64,000 nt of DNA from Streptomyces sp. ISL-12. Its GTDB lineage: Bacteria; Actinomycetota; Actinomycetes; Streptomycetales; Streptomycetaceae. A model generated the notes under the pieces. The model was given only the letters and a program-made list of their open reading frames with translations, did no database searches and was not told the DNA's origin. Both the position numbers and the translations under genes were made by a program. This document shows positions 26,568 to 36,190 of the stretch, piece by piece; the first letter of the stretch is position 1, and each line of letters begins with the position of its first letter. The stretch is taken from the NCBI RefSeq assembly GCF_018614415.1, contig NZ_JAGGOO010000036.1:38001-102000 (forward strand). Reading direction: 5' to 3'.

Positions 26568-27530
26568 ATGACCACCCGCACCCCCGGATACCTCGACGTC
26601 CACGCCCACTTCGTCACCGACTCCTACGTCCGCCAGGCCCGTGAGGCCGGGCACGAACTTCCCGACGGCGTGCCCGCCTGGCCCACCTGGTCGGCGGCGG
26701 CGCACCTGGAGCTGATGGACCGCTGCGGCATCGGGACGTCGATGCTGTCGGTCTCCTCCCCGGGCGTCCACTTCGGCGACGACACCGCCGCCCGCCGGCT
26801 GGCCCGCGAGGTCAACGAGGACGGCGCCGAGACCGTACGCGCCCACCCCGGCCGCTTCGGCCTGTTCGCCTCCCTGCCGCTGCCGGACACCGACGGCTCG
26901 CTGGAGGAGATCGCGTACGCCTACGACACCCTCGGCGCCGACGGCGTGGTCCTGGAGACCAACACCCACGGCACCTACCTCGGCAACCCGGACCTGGAGC
27001 CGGTCTGGGCCGAGCTGGACCGGCGCGGCGCGGTCGTCTTCCTGCACCCGACCTCACCCGTGTGCTGGGAGCAGTCCGCCCTCGGCCGCCCCCGCCCGAT
27101 GGTCGAGTTCATCTTCGACACCGCCCGCACCGTCACCGACCTGCTGATGTCCGGCACCCTCGGCCGGTACCGGAACCTCACGGTGATCGTGCCGCACTGC
27201 GGCGGCGCGCTGCCGGTCCTCGCCGACCGCATCAACGGGTTCATGAAGATGTTCATGCCGGCCGGCACCGACGCCCCGGACGCCGTCGAACAGCTCCGCC
27301 GCCTCTACTACGACCTGGCCGGCCCCGCCCTGCCCCGCCAGCTCCCCGCGCTGCTGAACCTGGTCGGCCCCGACCGCCTCCTGTACGGCAGCGACCACTG
27401 CTGGACCCCCGCCGCCGGAGTGGAGGCGCACGTCGCGGGCCTGGACGCGGCCCCCGCCCCCGAGGGCCACGCCGACTGGCGCACCCTCACCACGGCCAAC
27501 GCCCGCCGCATCCTGCCCCGTACCGCCTGA
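26568..27530 (+). CDS. Amidohydrolase-family metal-dependent decarboxylase
   Basis: A 320-aa TIM-barrel enzyme of the amidohydrolase-2 (ACMSD, gamma-resorcylate decarboxylase, 6-MSA decarboxylase) family. DVHAHF gives the first metal His pair, VVFLHPTSP the next His, VIVPHCGGALP the third and YGSDHCW the Asp. After quercetinase and an esterase, a hydroxybenzoate such as 2,4,6-trihydroxybenzoate would be a fitting substrate, giving phloroglucinol; this is inferred from context. GAGGGAGC precedes ATG 26568, 12 bp after the queD stop. Confidence 0.88.
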   Translation: MTTRTPGYLDVHAHFVTDSYVRQAREAGHELPDGVPAWPTWSAAAHLELMDRCGIGTSMLSVSSPGVHFGDDTAARRLAREVNEDGAETVRAHPGRFGLFASLPLPDTDGSLEEIAYAYDTLGADGVVLETNTHGTYLGNPDLEPVWAELDRRGAVVFLHPTSPVCWEQSALGRPRPMVEFIFDTARTVTDLLMSGTLGRYRNLTVIVPHCGGALPVLADRINGFMKMFMPAGTDAPDAVEQLRRLYYDLAGPALPRQLPALLNLVGPDRLLYGSDHCWTPAAGVEAHVAGLDAAPAPEGHADWRTLTTANARRILPRTA

Positions 27531-27544
27531 CGTAAGGCACCGCC

Positions 27545-28435
27545 GTGACCTTCCCCTTCCACCTGCTGGCCCCGCCCGACCCGGCCGCCCTGCCGCTGCC
27601 GCACCCGGCCCGCCCCGCCGAGGGCGTGACGCTGCTGCGCGGCGCGGTGTACGCCCTCCCCGAGGGGAGCCGCCCGCTCACCGCCGACCTGTGGCTGCCC
27701 GAGGACGCCACCGGACCGCTGCCGGTCGTCGTCTTCGTCCACGGCGGCGGCTGGCGGGCGGGGCTGCGCGACGACCTCGGCCCCCGCTTCCGCGACTGGA
27801 CGCCGGGCCCCTTCGCCCGGCTCGCCCGGGCCGGGTTCGCCGTCGTCTGCCCCGACTACCGGCTCAGCGGCGAGGCCCCGCACCCCGCCCAGCAGGGTGA
27901 CCTGGCCGCCGTACTGGCCTGGCTGCGCGCCCGCGCGGGCGACCTCGGCCTCGACCCCGCGCGCACCGTCCTGTGGGGCGAGTCGGCCGGCGGACACCTC
28001 GCCGCGCTGACCGCCCTGACCCAGCCGCCGGGCACCGTCGCCGGGTGCGTCACCTGGTACGCCCCCACCGACCTGCCCGGCCTCGCCGAGGACCGCCCCG
28101 AGGGCACGTACGACGCCCACGACCCGTCCTCCTACGAGGCGCTGCTGCTCGGCGGGCCCCCGGCGGACCGGCCCGAGGCGGCCCGCGACGCCAGTCCGGT
28201 CACCCACGCCGGACCCGACGCGCCGCCCTTCCTCCTGCTGCACGGCACCGACGACTCCCTGGTCCCGGCCCGGCAGTCGGTCCGCCTCGCCGAGGCCCTG
28301 CGCGCCGCCGGGCACCACCCCGACCTGCGCCTGGTCACCGGGGGCGACCACCTCTGGGTGGGCCTGTCCGACGCGGACGCCGAGGACTGCTACGCCCGCA
28401 CCCTCACCTTCGCCCGCCGCTGCACGGGCGCCTGA
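27545..28435 (+). CDS. HSL/BD-FAE-type alpha/beta hydrolase esterase
   Basis: A 296-aa esterase. HGGGWRAG is the oxyanion motif of the hormone-sensitive-lipase family, GESAGGHL the Ser nucleophile, GTDDSLVP the Asp and GGDHLW the His. There is no signal peptide. As third gene of the queD operon (14 bp after the decarboxylase), it probably hydrolyses the depside ester made by quercetinase. GTG 27545 is the start. Confidence 0.88.
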   Translation: MTFPFHLLAPPDPAALPLPHPARPAEGVTLLRGAVYALPEGSRPLTADLWLPEDATGPLPVVVFVHGGGWRAGLRDDLGPRFRDWTPGPFARLARAGFAVVCPDYRLSGEAPHPAQQGDLAAVLAWLRARAGDLGLDPARTVLWGESAGGHLAALTALTQPPGTVAGCVTWYAPTDLPGLAEDRPEGTYDAHDPSSYEALLLGGPPADRPEAARDASPVTHAGPDAPPFLLLHGTDDSLVPARQSVRLAEALRAAGHHPDLRLVTGGDHLWVGLSDADAEDCYARTLTFARRCTGA

Positions 28436-28453
28436 GCGGGCCGTCGGGGCGCG

Positions 28454-28975
28454 TCACGGGCGGGACTGGCGGGACTCCAGGTCGAGGAGCAGGGCGCGCA
28501 GGTCCCCGGCCAGCCGGTCGCGCCCCTCGACGTCCAGGGCGCGCAGCAGATCGGACTCGAAGGCGTAGTGGCCCTCCAGGTCCCGGTCCAGGTCCGCCAC
28601 GCCCTCCGGGGTGAGACTCACCAGGGAGGACCGCCCGTCGTCCGGGGAGGCCGTGCGGGCGATCCACCCTTCCCGCTCCAGCCGCTTCAGCCGGCCGCTC
28701 AGCCCTGCCCCGGAGACCAGCATGGCCTCCCGCAGCCGCGTCGGGGTCAGGGCGTACGGCGGACCGGCCCGCCGCAGCGCCCGCAGGACGTCGAAGTCAC
28801 CGAGGTTGTTGACGACCATGCCCGGACGCCGGCGCAGCCGCCGGCTCTGCGCCTCCTCGATCAGCTGGGCGAGGCGCTGGACGCGGGCGAGGACCTCGCC
28901 CGGCGAGACGTCCAGGCGCGGACAGGCCGCCGCCCACTCCTGGGTCGCGGTGTCGACGGCGTCGGTTCCGGTCAT
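28454..28975 (-). CDS. MarR family regulator
   Basis: A 173-aa winged-helix protein: FDVLRALRRAGPPYALTPTRLREAMLVSGAGLSGRLKRLEREGWI contains the HTH and ASPDDGRSSLVSLTPEG the wing. It is divergent from an MFS transporter and probably represses it and itself. The start codon lies directly beside one of two GTTTCGyTCGCG elements in the gap. Confidence 0.9.
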   Translation of the reverse strand: MTGTDAVDTATQEWAAACPRLDVSPGEVLARVQRLAQLIEEAQSRRLRRRPGMVVNNLGDFDVLRALRRAGPPYALTPTRLREAMLVSGAGLSGRLKRLEREGWIARTASPDDGRSSLVSLTPEGVADLDRDLEGHYAFESDLLRALDVEGRDRLAGDLRALLLDLESRQSRP

Positions 28976-29084
28976 GTTTCGTTCGCGCCCTTCTTTGTGC
29001 TGGTTTTCAAGCTTACCAAGCACGACCAGGCACGACTATCTTGGAAATTTGTTTCGCTCGCGAACTACCTATACGCTCGATGGC
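28976..29084. promoter_or_regulatory. Divergent MarR/MFS promoter with repeated element
   Basis: GTTTCGTTCGCG (28976-28987) and GTTTCGCTCGCG (29051-29062) are 11/12 identical direct repeats, one beside each gene, likely regulator sites. TATACG (29070-29075) could be the MFS -10, placing the start of transcription within a few bases of ATG 29085, a near-leaderless message. CCAAG and CTTGG halves flank the middle. Confidence 0.5.
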
Positions 29085-30458
29085 ATGCAAAGTGAAGCCC
29101 TCTCACCGGCCGCCCGCGACGCGCTGGCCCCCCGGCGCCGCTCGCCGGGCACCGTGCTGGCGAGCACCAGCCTGGGCACCCTGCTGGTGATCCTGCTGAC
29201 CTCCGGCCTCAACATCGCCTCCCCCGAGATCCGCTCCACCTTCGACGCGGGGGACACGGCCATCGGCTGGGTCCTCTCCGGCTACACCCTGGCCTTCGCC
29301 ATGCTGTCGCTGACCGGCGGCGCGCTGACCGACCGGTTCGGGGCGCGGCGGATCTTCCTGGTGGGGCTGGGGATCTTCACCGTCTTCAGCCTCGTGGCCG
29401 CCGCCGCCCCCACCGTGGGCCTCGTGGTCGTCGGCACCTTCGGCGAAGGGGTGGGGGCGGCGCTCGTCCTGCCGTCCGCGCTGGCTTTGATCCAGTTCGT
29501 GTACCAGGACGTCCCCGGCCGCCTGTCCTGGGCCATCGGCATCTGGGCCGGCGCCAACGCCCTGGGGGCCGCGCTGGGGCCGGTGCTGTGCGGCGCCCTG
29601 GTGTCGGTCTCCTCCTGGCGCGCCATGTTCCTGGCCGTCGCCGTCCTCGCCGTCGTCTTCGCCCTGGTGGGACGGCCCGTACTGCCGCTGCTGCGCGGCG
29701 GCGGAGCACGGCTGGACCTGCCCGGGCTGCTGGTCATGGTGGTGCTGCTCGGCCTCGTGGCCTTCCTCGCGCACGACTGGCGGGCGCTGCCGCCCGCCGT
29801 ACTGGCCATCGGCGTCGTCGTCGCCTGCGCGGCGGTCTGGGTCTTCGGCCGGGTCGAGCGGCGCGCGCCCGCGCCGATGCTGCCGCTGAGCCAGTTGCGG
29901 GACGTGCCGTTCAGCGCCAACGCCGTCGTCACGGTGGTGGGCACCGCCGCCTTCTTCGGCACCCTGTACATCACCAGCATGGGCTTCCAGGACGAGCTGG
30001 GCATGACCCCCTTCGTCGCCGGTGTGGCCCTGCTGCCGCTGGCCGGCGGCAACATCGTCACGGCGCTCGCCGCCGGCCGGGTCATCGGCCGCCTCGGCGT
30101 CCGGGGCGCGATGATCCTCGGATCGGTCCTGCTGATCGCCGCCCTGGCCGTCATCCCGCTGGTCTTCGACCACTACGGCGCGCTGGTCGCCCCGCTCGTC
30201 CTGATGGGCGCCGGCTGGGGCCTGCTGGTCCCCACCACCTCCGCGGCCGGACTGGCCCGCGCCCAGCGGGGCAAGGAGGGCGTCGCCTCGGGCGTCACAG
30301 CGGGCGGCCGGGAACTGGGCGCCGCGCTCGCCGCCGCCGTGCTCCTGCCGCTCGGGATACGGGCGGGCGTCTGGAGCGCGGCGGCGGTCGGCGCCGTCTC
30401 ACTGGCCGTGGTGCTCCTCGGTGTCCGCCTGCACGGCCGCTCCGGCCCCGGCGCCTGA
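29085..30458 (+). CDS. MFS multidrug-type transporter (DHA2-like)
   Basis: A 457-aa transporter with about 12-14 TM helices. Motif A appears as GGALTDRFGARRIF between TM2 and TM3, and an antiporter motif C-like stretch is WAGANALGAALGPVLCG. A MarR regulator is divergent, the usual arrangement for drug efflux pumps. The last 60 bp overlap the opposing P450 gene. Substrate unknown. Confidence 0.9.
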   Translation: MQSEALSPAARDALAPRRRSPGTVLASTSLGTLLVILLTSGLNIASPEIRSTFDAGDTAIGWVLSGYTLAFAMLSLTGGALTDRFGARRIFLVGLGIFTVFSLVAAAAPTVGLVVVGTFGEGVGAALVLPSALALIQFVYQDVPGRLSWAIGIWAGANALGAALGPVLCGALVSVSSWRAMFLAVAVLAVVFALVGRPVLPLLRGGGARLDLPGLLVMVVLLGLVAFLAHDWRALPPAVLAIGVVVACAAVWVFGRVERRAPAPMLPLSQLRDVPFSANAVVTVVGTAAFFGTLYITSMGFQDELGMTPFVAGVALLPLAGGNIVTALAAGRVIGRLGVRGAMILGSVLLIAALAVIPLVFDHYGALVAPLVLMGAGWGLLVPTTSAAGLARAQRGKEGVASGVTAGGRELGAALAAAVLLPLGIRAGVWSAAAVGAVSLAVVLLGVRLHGRSGPGA

Positions 30459-31688
30459 GCGGCCGGCCGGCCGCAGACGCACGGGCAGCGACTGGTGGCC
30501 GTTGCTGATCAGCGATGCCAGCGGAATCAACTCCTCGGCCGGTACGGCGAGTTCGATCTCGGGGAACCGCTCGAAGAGTTGCCGCAGCACGGTGACCAGC
30601 TCCAGGCGGGCGAGCGGCGCGCCGAGGCAGAAGTGCACGCCGTGGCCGAACGCCAGGTGGTCCTTGGCCGGCCGGGTGACGTCGAAACGGTCGGCGGCCG
30701 GCCCGTGCCAGCCGGGGTGCCGGTTGGCGGCGCCGTACGACGCGAGGATCGCCTCGCCCCGCGCGATCACCTGCCCGTCGGGCAGCGGGATGTCCGCGAG
30801 GGCGAACCGCAGGGGGAGGTGTTTGATCGCCGGTTCGTGCCGCAGGGTCTCCTCGACGAGGTCCTCCCAGGTCGACCGGCCGGCCCGGAGGTGACCGAGC
30901 TGCTCGGCGTCGGTCAGCAGGGCCGTGACGGCCTGGTCGATGACGTTGACGGTCGTCTCGTACCCGGCGCTGATCATCAGGATCAGCGTGCCGAGCAGTT
31001 CCTCGTCGGTGAACCCGCCGCCGTCGCCCTCCTCGTCCCGCGCGGCGATGAGCAGCGAGGTCATGTCGTCGCCCGGCTCGGCCCGCTTGGCCGTGACCAG
31101 CCGCTCCATCGCCGCGTACAGCGAGGCGGTGTTGGCGGCGGCCTCCTCGGCGCTGAGCGTGGTGGCGAAGACCCCGTCGACCAGGGCGCGGAAGTCCTTG
31201 CGCTGGTCGACGGGGACGCCCATGAGCCGGCCGATCACGGCGATCGGCAGCGGGTAGGCGAGCTGCTCGCGCAGATCCACGACCTGCCCGGCGGGCCGGG
31301 CGTCGAGGTCGTCGAGGAGCGAGGTGACGATGGACTCCACGGCCGGGCGCATGGCCTGGATCCGCCGGGCGCCGAAGGCCGGCGCGACCATCCGGCGCAG
31401 CCTGCGGTGATCACCGCCGTACGCGGTGAACATGTTGTTCACCGCGACCCACAGGGCGAGGGGCCAGGTGGCGACGGTGTCGACGAAGCCGGGCCAGTGG
31501 GCCCGGCCGTCCTTGGAGACCTGAGGGCTGGTCAGCAGCTGTTTGAGCAACCGCGGGTCGCTGACGGACCACGCGGTCACCCCGAGGACGTCCACCCGGG
31601 TGGCCGGCCCGCGGGCGCGCAGTGCCCGGTCCTCGGCGTGGTGGTCGGAGGCAGTGGGGTCGAGAACGAAGAGGTTCTGCTCGGACAC
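30399..31688 (-). CDS. Cytochrome P450 (CYP107-like)
   Basis: A 429-aa P450. Heme loop [11 protein letters not shown]-helix AGYETTVN with the full acid-Thr pair, ExxR in ETLRHEP. GTG 31688 has GAAGGAGAAG upstream. After the expected end (SLPVRLRP) there is an extra Gly/Ala-rich tail of about 28 residues made by reading into the end of the convergent MFS gene (60-bp overlap), suggesting loss of an original stop. No redox partner gene nearby. Confidence 0.9.
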   Translation of the reverse strand: MSEQNLFVLDPTASDHHAEDRALRARGPATRVDVLGVTAWSVSDPRLLKQLLTSPQVSKDGRAHWPGFVDTVATWPLALWVAVNNMFTAYGGDHRRLRRMVAPAFGARRIQAMRPAVESIVTSLLDDLDARPAGQVVDLREQLAYPLPIAVIGRLMGVPVDQRKDFRALVDGVFATTLSAEEAAANTASLYAAMERLVTAKRAEPGDDMTSLLIAARDEEGDGGGFTDEELLGTLILMISAGYETTVNVIDQAVTALLTDAEQLGHLRAGRSTWEDLVEETLRHEPAIKHLPLRFALADIPLPDGQVIARGEAILASYGAANRHPGWHGPAADRFDVTRPAKDHLAFGHGVHFCLGAPLARLELVTVLRQLFERFPEIELAVPAEELIPLASLISNGHQSLPVRLRPAGRSGAGAGAAVQADTEEHHGQ

Positions 31689-32062
31689 GGCTTCTCCTTC
31701 TGTGGGCGCACAGGCCGGATTTACCCCACCTTTTGTCCACCCACCGGGCGTCCCGTGCGCAAGGCTGATTCCGGCCGATCAGGGACGAACCGGCGGAGGG
31801 GCGGATCAGTCGGGAGATGGAGGTTCCGCGCGCGGTTTCACAGGACATGACCGACCGGTGCCCCGGTCTGTGACACCGCGCCTCGCGCCGGAGGGACGTT
31901 GGGCCCTGTCGACGGCCGCTGCCGGGGCCGTTCGGCCCTGTCCGGCCGGGGGGCCGCTCCGCGGATCATGGGGCCGCGGCCGGGAGGCGCCGCGGTCATC
32001 CCCCGTCGCGCGGTGTCTCCCGGTCCGTGTGCGACTCGAGCGGATGGGGAGGACGTCGTCCC
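31689..32062. other. Non-coding gap upstream of ctaD
   Basis: 374 bp without a credible gene. It holds the P450 ribosome site at its left end, one GGGCCGnTCGGCCC site (31925-31938), GC-rich inverted repeats around 31900-31960, and the ctaD ribosome site (GGGGAGGAC near 32046). Confidence 0.5.
31925..31938. promoter_or_regulatory. GGGCCGnTCGGCCC site 1 (ctaD)
   Basis: GGGCCGTTCGGCCC, 125 bp before the ctaD start. Sites of the same form lie at 34309-34322 and 36191-36204, all upstream of genes in this island, differing only at the central base. The layout is like a DevR/DosR-type operator. Confidence 0.55.
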
Positions 32063-33769
32063 GTGGACGGAACACAGGTGGACCAGGTGGAGCCGGCGGC
32101 GAAGGTGCCGGTACGCCCGACAGCGCGGAGCGCGCGCCGGCCGTCGTGGGTGGAGTGGCTGACGACCACCGACCACAAGAGGATCGGGACGCTGTACCTG
32201 GTCTCCGCGTTCGCGTTCTTCGTCGTCGGCGGGGTGATGGCGCTGATGATGCGGGCCGAACTCGCCCGGCCGGGGCTCCAGATCATGTCGGGCGAGCAGT
32301 TCAACCAGGCGTTCACCATGCACGGCTCGATCATGCTGCTGATGTTCGCCATGCCGCTGTTCACCGGCTTCGCCAACTGGATCATGCCGCTCCAGATCGG
32401 CGCCCCGGACGTCGCCTTCCCCCGGCTCAACATGCTCGCCTACTGGCTGTTCCTGTTCGGCTCCTCGATAGCGGCGGCCGGTCTGTTCACGCCGGGCGGC
32501 GCGGCCGACTTCGGCTGGTTCCTGTACGCGCCGCTCTCCGACGCCGTGCACTCGCCGCAGGTCGGCGCCGACCTGTGGATCATGGGCGTGGCGCTCTCCG
32601 GGTTCGGGTCGATCCTCGGCGCGGTCAACTTCATCACCACCATCGTCTGCATGCGCGCTCCCGGCATGACCATGTTCCGGATGCCGATCTTCACCTGGAA
32701 CGTGCTGCTGACCGCGCTGCTGATCCTCATGGTGTTCCCGGTCCTCGCGGCGGCCCTGTTCGCGCTGGAGTGCGACCGCAGGTTCGGCAGCCATGTCTTC
32801 GACGCGGCCAACGGCGGCGCCCTGCTGTGGCAGCACCTGTTCTGGTTCTTCGGCCACCCCGAGGTGTACATCCTGGCGCTGCCGTTCTTCGGCATCGTCT
32901 CGGAGGTCATCCCGGTCTTCGCCCGCAAGCCGATGTTCGGCTACATGGGCCTGATCGGCGCCACCATCGCCATCGCCGGTCTGTCGGTGACCGTATGGGC
33001 CCACCACATGTACACCACCGGTGGGGTGCTGCTGCCGTTCTTCTCCTTCATGACCTTCCTGATCGCGGTCCCGACCGGGGTGAAGTTCTTCAACTGGATC
33101 GGCACCATGTGGAAGGGCTCGCTGTCCTTCGAGACGCCGATGCTGTGGACCACCGGCTTCCTCATCACGTTCCTGTTCGGCGGACTGACCGGCGTCGTCC
33201 TCGCCTCACCGCCGCTCGACTTCCACCTGTCCGACTCGTACTTCGTGGTCGCCCACTTCCACTACACGGTGTTCGGCACGGTGGTGTACGCGATGTTCGC
33301 CGGGTTCCACTTCTGGTGGCCCAAGTTCACCGGCAAGATGCTGGACGAACGCCTCGGCAAGCTCACCTTCTGGACGCTCACGGCCGGCTTCCACCTCACC
33401 TTCCTCGTCCAGCACTGGCTCGGCGCCGAGGGCATGCCCCGCCGGTACGCCGACTACCTGGCCGCCGACGGCTTCACCGCCCTCAACACCCTCTCCAGCA
33501 TCGGCTCCTTCCTGCTCGGCATGTCGATCCTGCCGTTCTTCTACAACGTCTGGAAGACCGCCAAGTACGGCACGAAGGTGGAGGCCGACGACCCCTGGGG
33601 CTACGGCCGTTCCCTGGAGTGGGCGACCTCCTGCCCGCCGCCCCGGCACAACTTCACCTCCCTGCCCCGCATCCGCTCCGAGGCCCCGGCCTTCGACCTG
33701 CGCCACCCGGAGATCGCCCGCACCGGGACCGGGGCCCAGGCCGGGACCGGGACCGGGACGGCGGACTGA
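32063..33769 (+). CDS. ctaD: Cytochrome c oxidase subunit I, orphan copy
   Basis: A 568-aa heme-copper oxidase subunit with 12 TM helices. Ligand motifs are visible: [16 protein letters not shown] (heme a His), [12 protein letters not shown] (CuB His and the cross-linked Tyr), [11 protein letters not shown] (CuB His pair), and [13 protein letters not shown] (heme ligands). ctaC, ctaE and qcr genes are absent, so this is an extra copy that would need subunits from the main operon. Its place beside a DevR/DevS pair suggests induction under low oxygen or redox stress. GTG 32063 is the start. Confidence 0.94.
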   Translation: MDGTQVDQVEPAAKVPVRPTARSARRPSWVEWLTTTDHKRIGTLYLVSAFAFFVVGGVMALMMRAELARPGLQIMSGEQFNQAFTMHGSIMLLMFAMPLFTGFANWIMPLQIGAPDVAFPRLNMLAYWLFLFGSSIAAAGLFTPGGAADFGWFLYAPLSDAVHSPQVGADLWIMGVALSGFGSILGAVNFITTIVCMRAPGMTMFRMPIFTWNVLLTALLILMVFPVLAAALFALECDRRFGSHVFDAANGGALLWQHLFWFFGHPEVYILALPFFGIVSEVIPVFARKPMFGYMGLIGATIAIAGLSVTVWAHHMYTTGGVLLPFFSFMTFLIAVPTGVKFFNWIGTMWKGSLSFETPMLWTTGFLITFLFGGLTGVVLASPPLDFHLSDSYFVVAHFHYTVFGTVVYAMFAGFHFWWPKFTGKMLDERLGKLTFWTLTAGFHLTFLVQHWLGAEGMPRRYADYLAADGFTALNTLSSIGSFLLGMSILPFFYNVWKTAKYGTKVEADDPWGYGRSLEWATSCPPPRHNFTSLPRIRSEAPAFDLRHPEIARTGTGAQAGTGTGTAD

Positions 33770-33772
33770 GCC

Positions 33773-34285
33773 GTGGCCCACCCCGTCCTGGCCCTGGGCC
33801 TCGCCCTGGTGACCGCCTCCGGCTGCGTCTGGTACCTGCCAGCCCTCGCCGACGTACGCGCCGGAGCGGACCGGCCGGACTCCCGGCGGGTGCGGGCGGC
33901 GGCCTGTCTGACCGGCTGGACCACGGTCGCCGCCGTCGCAGCCCTGCTCCTGCTGACCGCGTCCTGGTGGCCGCCCTGTGCCGCGGCCGGGGCGGGCGCG
34001 GCCCTCACGGCGGGCCTGTGGGCCCACGCGACCGTACGGCGCCGGCGCGAGGCCCGGGAGACGGTCCGGGACTGGGCGGCCCTGACCCAGGGCCCGCCCC
34101 CCGCCCCCGGTCCGCCCCGCCCCCGGCACCTCTTCGCCGCCTCCACGGCGTCGGCGGTCCTGCTGGCCGGCGCCGGCCGGAACTGGACGGCGTACACGGT
34201 CCCCGCCGCGCTGACGGCGCTGTTCCTCACCCTCGCGGCCGGCTGGGCGCGCGCGGCCCGCCGAGGGGCGACGGCCAGGCGGTGA
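33773..34285 (+). CDS. Small membrane protein of unknown function
   Basis: A 170-aa protein starting 4 bp after the ctaD stop (GTG 33773), surely co-transcribed. Hydrophobic helices lie at about residues 3-22, 42-62, 66-84 and 125-155, separated by an Arg-rich loop and a Pro-rich segment. No known domain. It may be an accessory of the extra oxidase. Confidence 0.65.
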   Translation: MAHPVLALGLALVTASGCVWYLPALADVRAGADRPDSRRVRAAACLTGWTTVAAVAALLLLTASWWPPCAAAGAGAALTAGLWAHATVRRRREARETVRDWAALTQGPPPAPGPPRPRHLFAASTASAVLLAGAGRNWTAYTVPAALTALFLTLAAGWARAARRGATARR

Positions 34286-34304
34286 CAGCGGAGCGGGCCG
34301 GAGG

Positions 34305-34326
34305 ACCAGGGCCGATCGGCCCTGGT
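34305..34326. promoter_or_regulatory. 22-bp perfect palindrome with GGGCCGnTCGGCCC core (site 2)
   Basis: ACCAGGGCCGATCGGCCCTGGT is a perfect 22-bp palindrome with the core at 34309-34322, 61 bp before the DevR-like regulator start. It is the most symmetric of the three sites and fits autoregulation. It could also act as a terminator for the ctaD operon. Confidence 0.6.
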
Positions 34327-34383
34327 TCCCAGGCCCGCGGTCACGGAGACTCGGCACAGCACAAGCAGCGTGAAGCGAGGAGC

Positions 34384-35082
34384 ATGTCCATGGCCGACGG
34401 CGAGCAGCCCGGACCCGACCGCCCGATCAGGGTCTTCCTGCTGGACGATCACGAGGTGGTACGGCGCGGGGTGCACGACCTGCTGGACGACGAGCCGGAC
34501 ATCACGGTCGTCGGCGAGGCCGCCACCGTGGCACAGGCCCTGGTCCGCGTCCCCGCGCTCCGCCCCCACGTGGCCGTGCTGGACGTACGGCTGCCGGACG
34601 GCGACGGCGTGAGCCTGTGCCGGGAGCTGCGCTCCCGGCTGCCGGAGCTGGCCTGTCTGATGCTGACCTCGTTCGACGACGAGGAGGCCCTGCTGGACTC
34701 GATCATGGCCGGGGCCTCCGGATACGTGCTCAAGCAGATCCAGGGCTCCGACCTGGTGTCGGCCGTGCGGACCGTGGCCGCCGGCCAGTCCCTGCTCGAC
34801 CCCAGCGCCACCGCCCGGCTGATGGCCCGGCTGCGCCACGGCCCGGAACCGGAGCCCGAGCCCGAGGCTCTGCCGGGCCTGACCGAGCGGGAGCGCGAGA
34901 TCCTGGCCCTGATCGGCGAGGGACTGACCAACCGCCAGATCGGCAAGCGGCTCTACCTCGCGGAGAAGACGGTCAAGAACCACATCTCCCGGCTGCTCGC
35001 CAAGCTCGGCGTGGAGCGGCGCATCCAGGCCGCCGTCATCGCCACCCAGGCCCAGGACCGGCTGCGCCGCGACGCCCGCTGA
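34384..35082 (+). CDS. NarL/DevR-family response regulator
   Basis: A 232-aa regulator. The receiver domain has DDHEVVRRG (acidic pair) and phosphoacceptor Asp in [10 protein letters not shown] (about 66); the C-terminal LuxR HTH is [35 protein letters not shown]. It resembles DevR/DosR and OsdR. ATG 34384 has GAGGAG upstream. The likely kinase is encoded at 36883-38631. It probably binds the GGGCCGnTCGGCCC sites. Confidence 0.93.
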   Translation: MSMADGEQPGPDRPIRVFLLDDHEVVRRGVHDLLDDEPDITVVGEAATVAQALVRVPALRPHVAVLDVRLPDGDGVSLCRELRSRLPELACLMLTSFDDEEALLDSIMAGASGYVLKQIQGSDLVSAVRTVAAGQSLLDPSATARLMARLRHGPEPEPEPEALPGLTEREREILALIGEGLTNRQIGKRLYLAEKTVKNHISRLLAKLGVERRIQAAVIATQAQDRLRRDAR

Positions 35083-35089
35083 CCCGGCG

Positions 35090-35608
35090 TCACGTCACCG
35101 CTCGCGGCGGGCTGCTCCAGTACGGCCGGAAGCGGGTCGGCACGAGCAGCGCGATCAGGGCGTGCCACGCGGCGAGCAGCATCCCGTGGATGACCCGGAC
35201 CACGTCCCGGACCCCGCGGGGCGACGGGACGACACCGCGCTCCAGGCAGTGCGCGGTGACGCCCAGCGCGGCCACGGCGGCGAAGGCGCCCAGACCGATC
35301 AGCGTGTCGGGAAAGCCGAACAGGCCGCCCCGCGGGCTGGACATGACGCTGCCGCAGCTCACCACGGGACTGATGTCGCTCGGCGGCCGGCAGCCGGGGG
35401 CGCTCAGCAGACGCCGGTCGTCCACGGTGAGCCGGAACGAGGCGAGCCAGCCGACGGCCCCGGACAGGACCATCACCCACCCCGTGCGGCGGCTCGCGCC
35501 CACGACGCGGTCGCGCCGGCCGGCCGGAGCCCCGGGCGCGAGCGCGGACCGTCGGCTCGTACGGACCGCCGGGAGCCGGCGGAGGAGCCGGGAGCGCGGG
35601 GTGCGCAC
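35090..35608 (-). pseudogene. VKOR-family protein with active-site segment deleted
   Basis: 172 codons of a vitamin K epoxide reductase homologue, the DsbB-like membrane partner in disulfide formation. The first half is typical: TM1, ISPVVSCGSVMSSP, GLFGFPDTLIGL. After GVTAH the frame jumps straight to LERGVVPSPRG...HALIALLVPTRF...YW, which is the C-terminal end. The central helices with the CPYC-type redox motif are missing by an in-frame deletion, so it cannot do the normal redox chemistry. The partner thioredoxin-like gene is absent. Confidence 0.75.
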
Positions 35609-35732
35609 CTCGGTGCTGCACCAGGCGACGGAGTGGCCCGACCTGCGGGCGGCGGCGGCCGGTTGGAAGCCGCGGCGGTTCCCGCAGCTCCTGATCCGGT
35701 TCGGATACGGCCCCGACGGCGGCCGCAGCCCC

Positions 35733-36155
35733 TCAGCGCGTACCGCGGGCTCCCCTGAGTTCGCGTCCGGTGACCATCTCGGACTCGATGCGGATGAACA
35801 CCGCGTTCCGCAGCGGCATCCAGGAGGCGGGGCCGGACCGCGACAGCCGTTCGTGCTCGGCGGGGTCGCTCACCAGGGCGGCCCGCCCGGTGACGACCAC
35901 GCTCCACCCGGACCGGGTCCGAGCGTCGAACTCGTCCGCCTCGAAGGCGACCACGACGCCGTCGACGGCCCGCACCAGATCCGAGTCGGGTGAGGTGCTC
36001 AGCAGCACGGAGGCGTCCGTGTCCAGGGAGAAGTTGACGGGGAGGACCGCGGGCAGTGCCTGCCGGGTGTAGACCACACGGCCGACCGGCACCTTGGCGA
36101 GCAGGCGCAGGCACTCCTGCCGGTCGAGTGCGCCGAAGGCATCGTTGTGGAACAT
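35733..36155 (-). CDS. Pyridoxamine 5'-phosphate oxidase-like flavin-binding protein
   Basis: A 140-aa split-barrel protein: ECLRLLAKVPVGRVVYT, LPAVLPVNFSLD, VVAFEADEFDARTRSGWSVVVTGRA. Members bind FMN or F420, and small copies are common in DosR-type stress regulons. One GGGCCGnTCGGCCC site lies 36 bp upstream of the ATG (36155). True pyridoxine synthesis is unlikely. Confidence 0.88.
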   Translation of the reverse strand: MFHNDAFGALDRQECLRLLAKVPVGRVVYTRQALPAVLPVNFSLDTDASVLLSTSPDSDLVRAVDGVVVAFEADEFDARTRSGWSVVVTGRAALVSDPAEHERLSRSGPASWMPLRNAVFIRIESEMVTGRELRGARGTR

Positions 36156-36190
36156 CCGCCCATCGTCCCGGCGACCACCGCCGGCGGGTA

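Noticed and set aside
31543..35082. 1179-codon frame ending in the response regulator
   Set aside because: Everything before ATG 34384 is out of frame with ctaD; only the last 232 codons are a protein.
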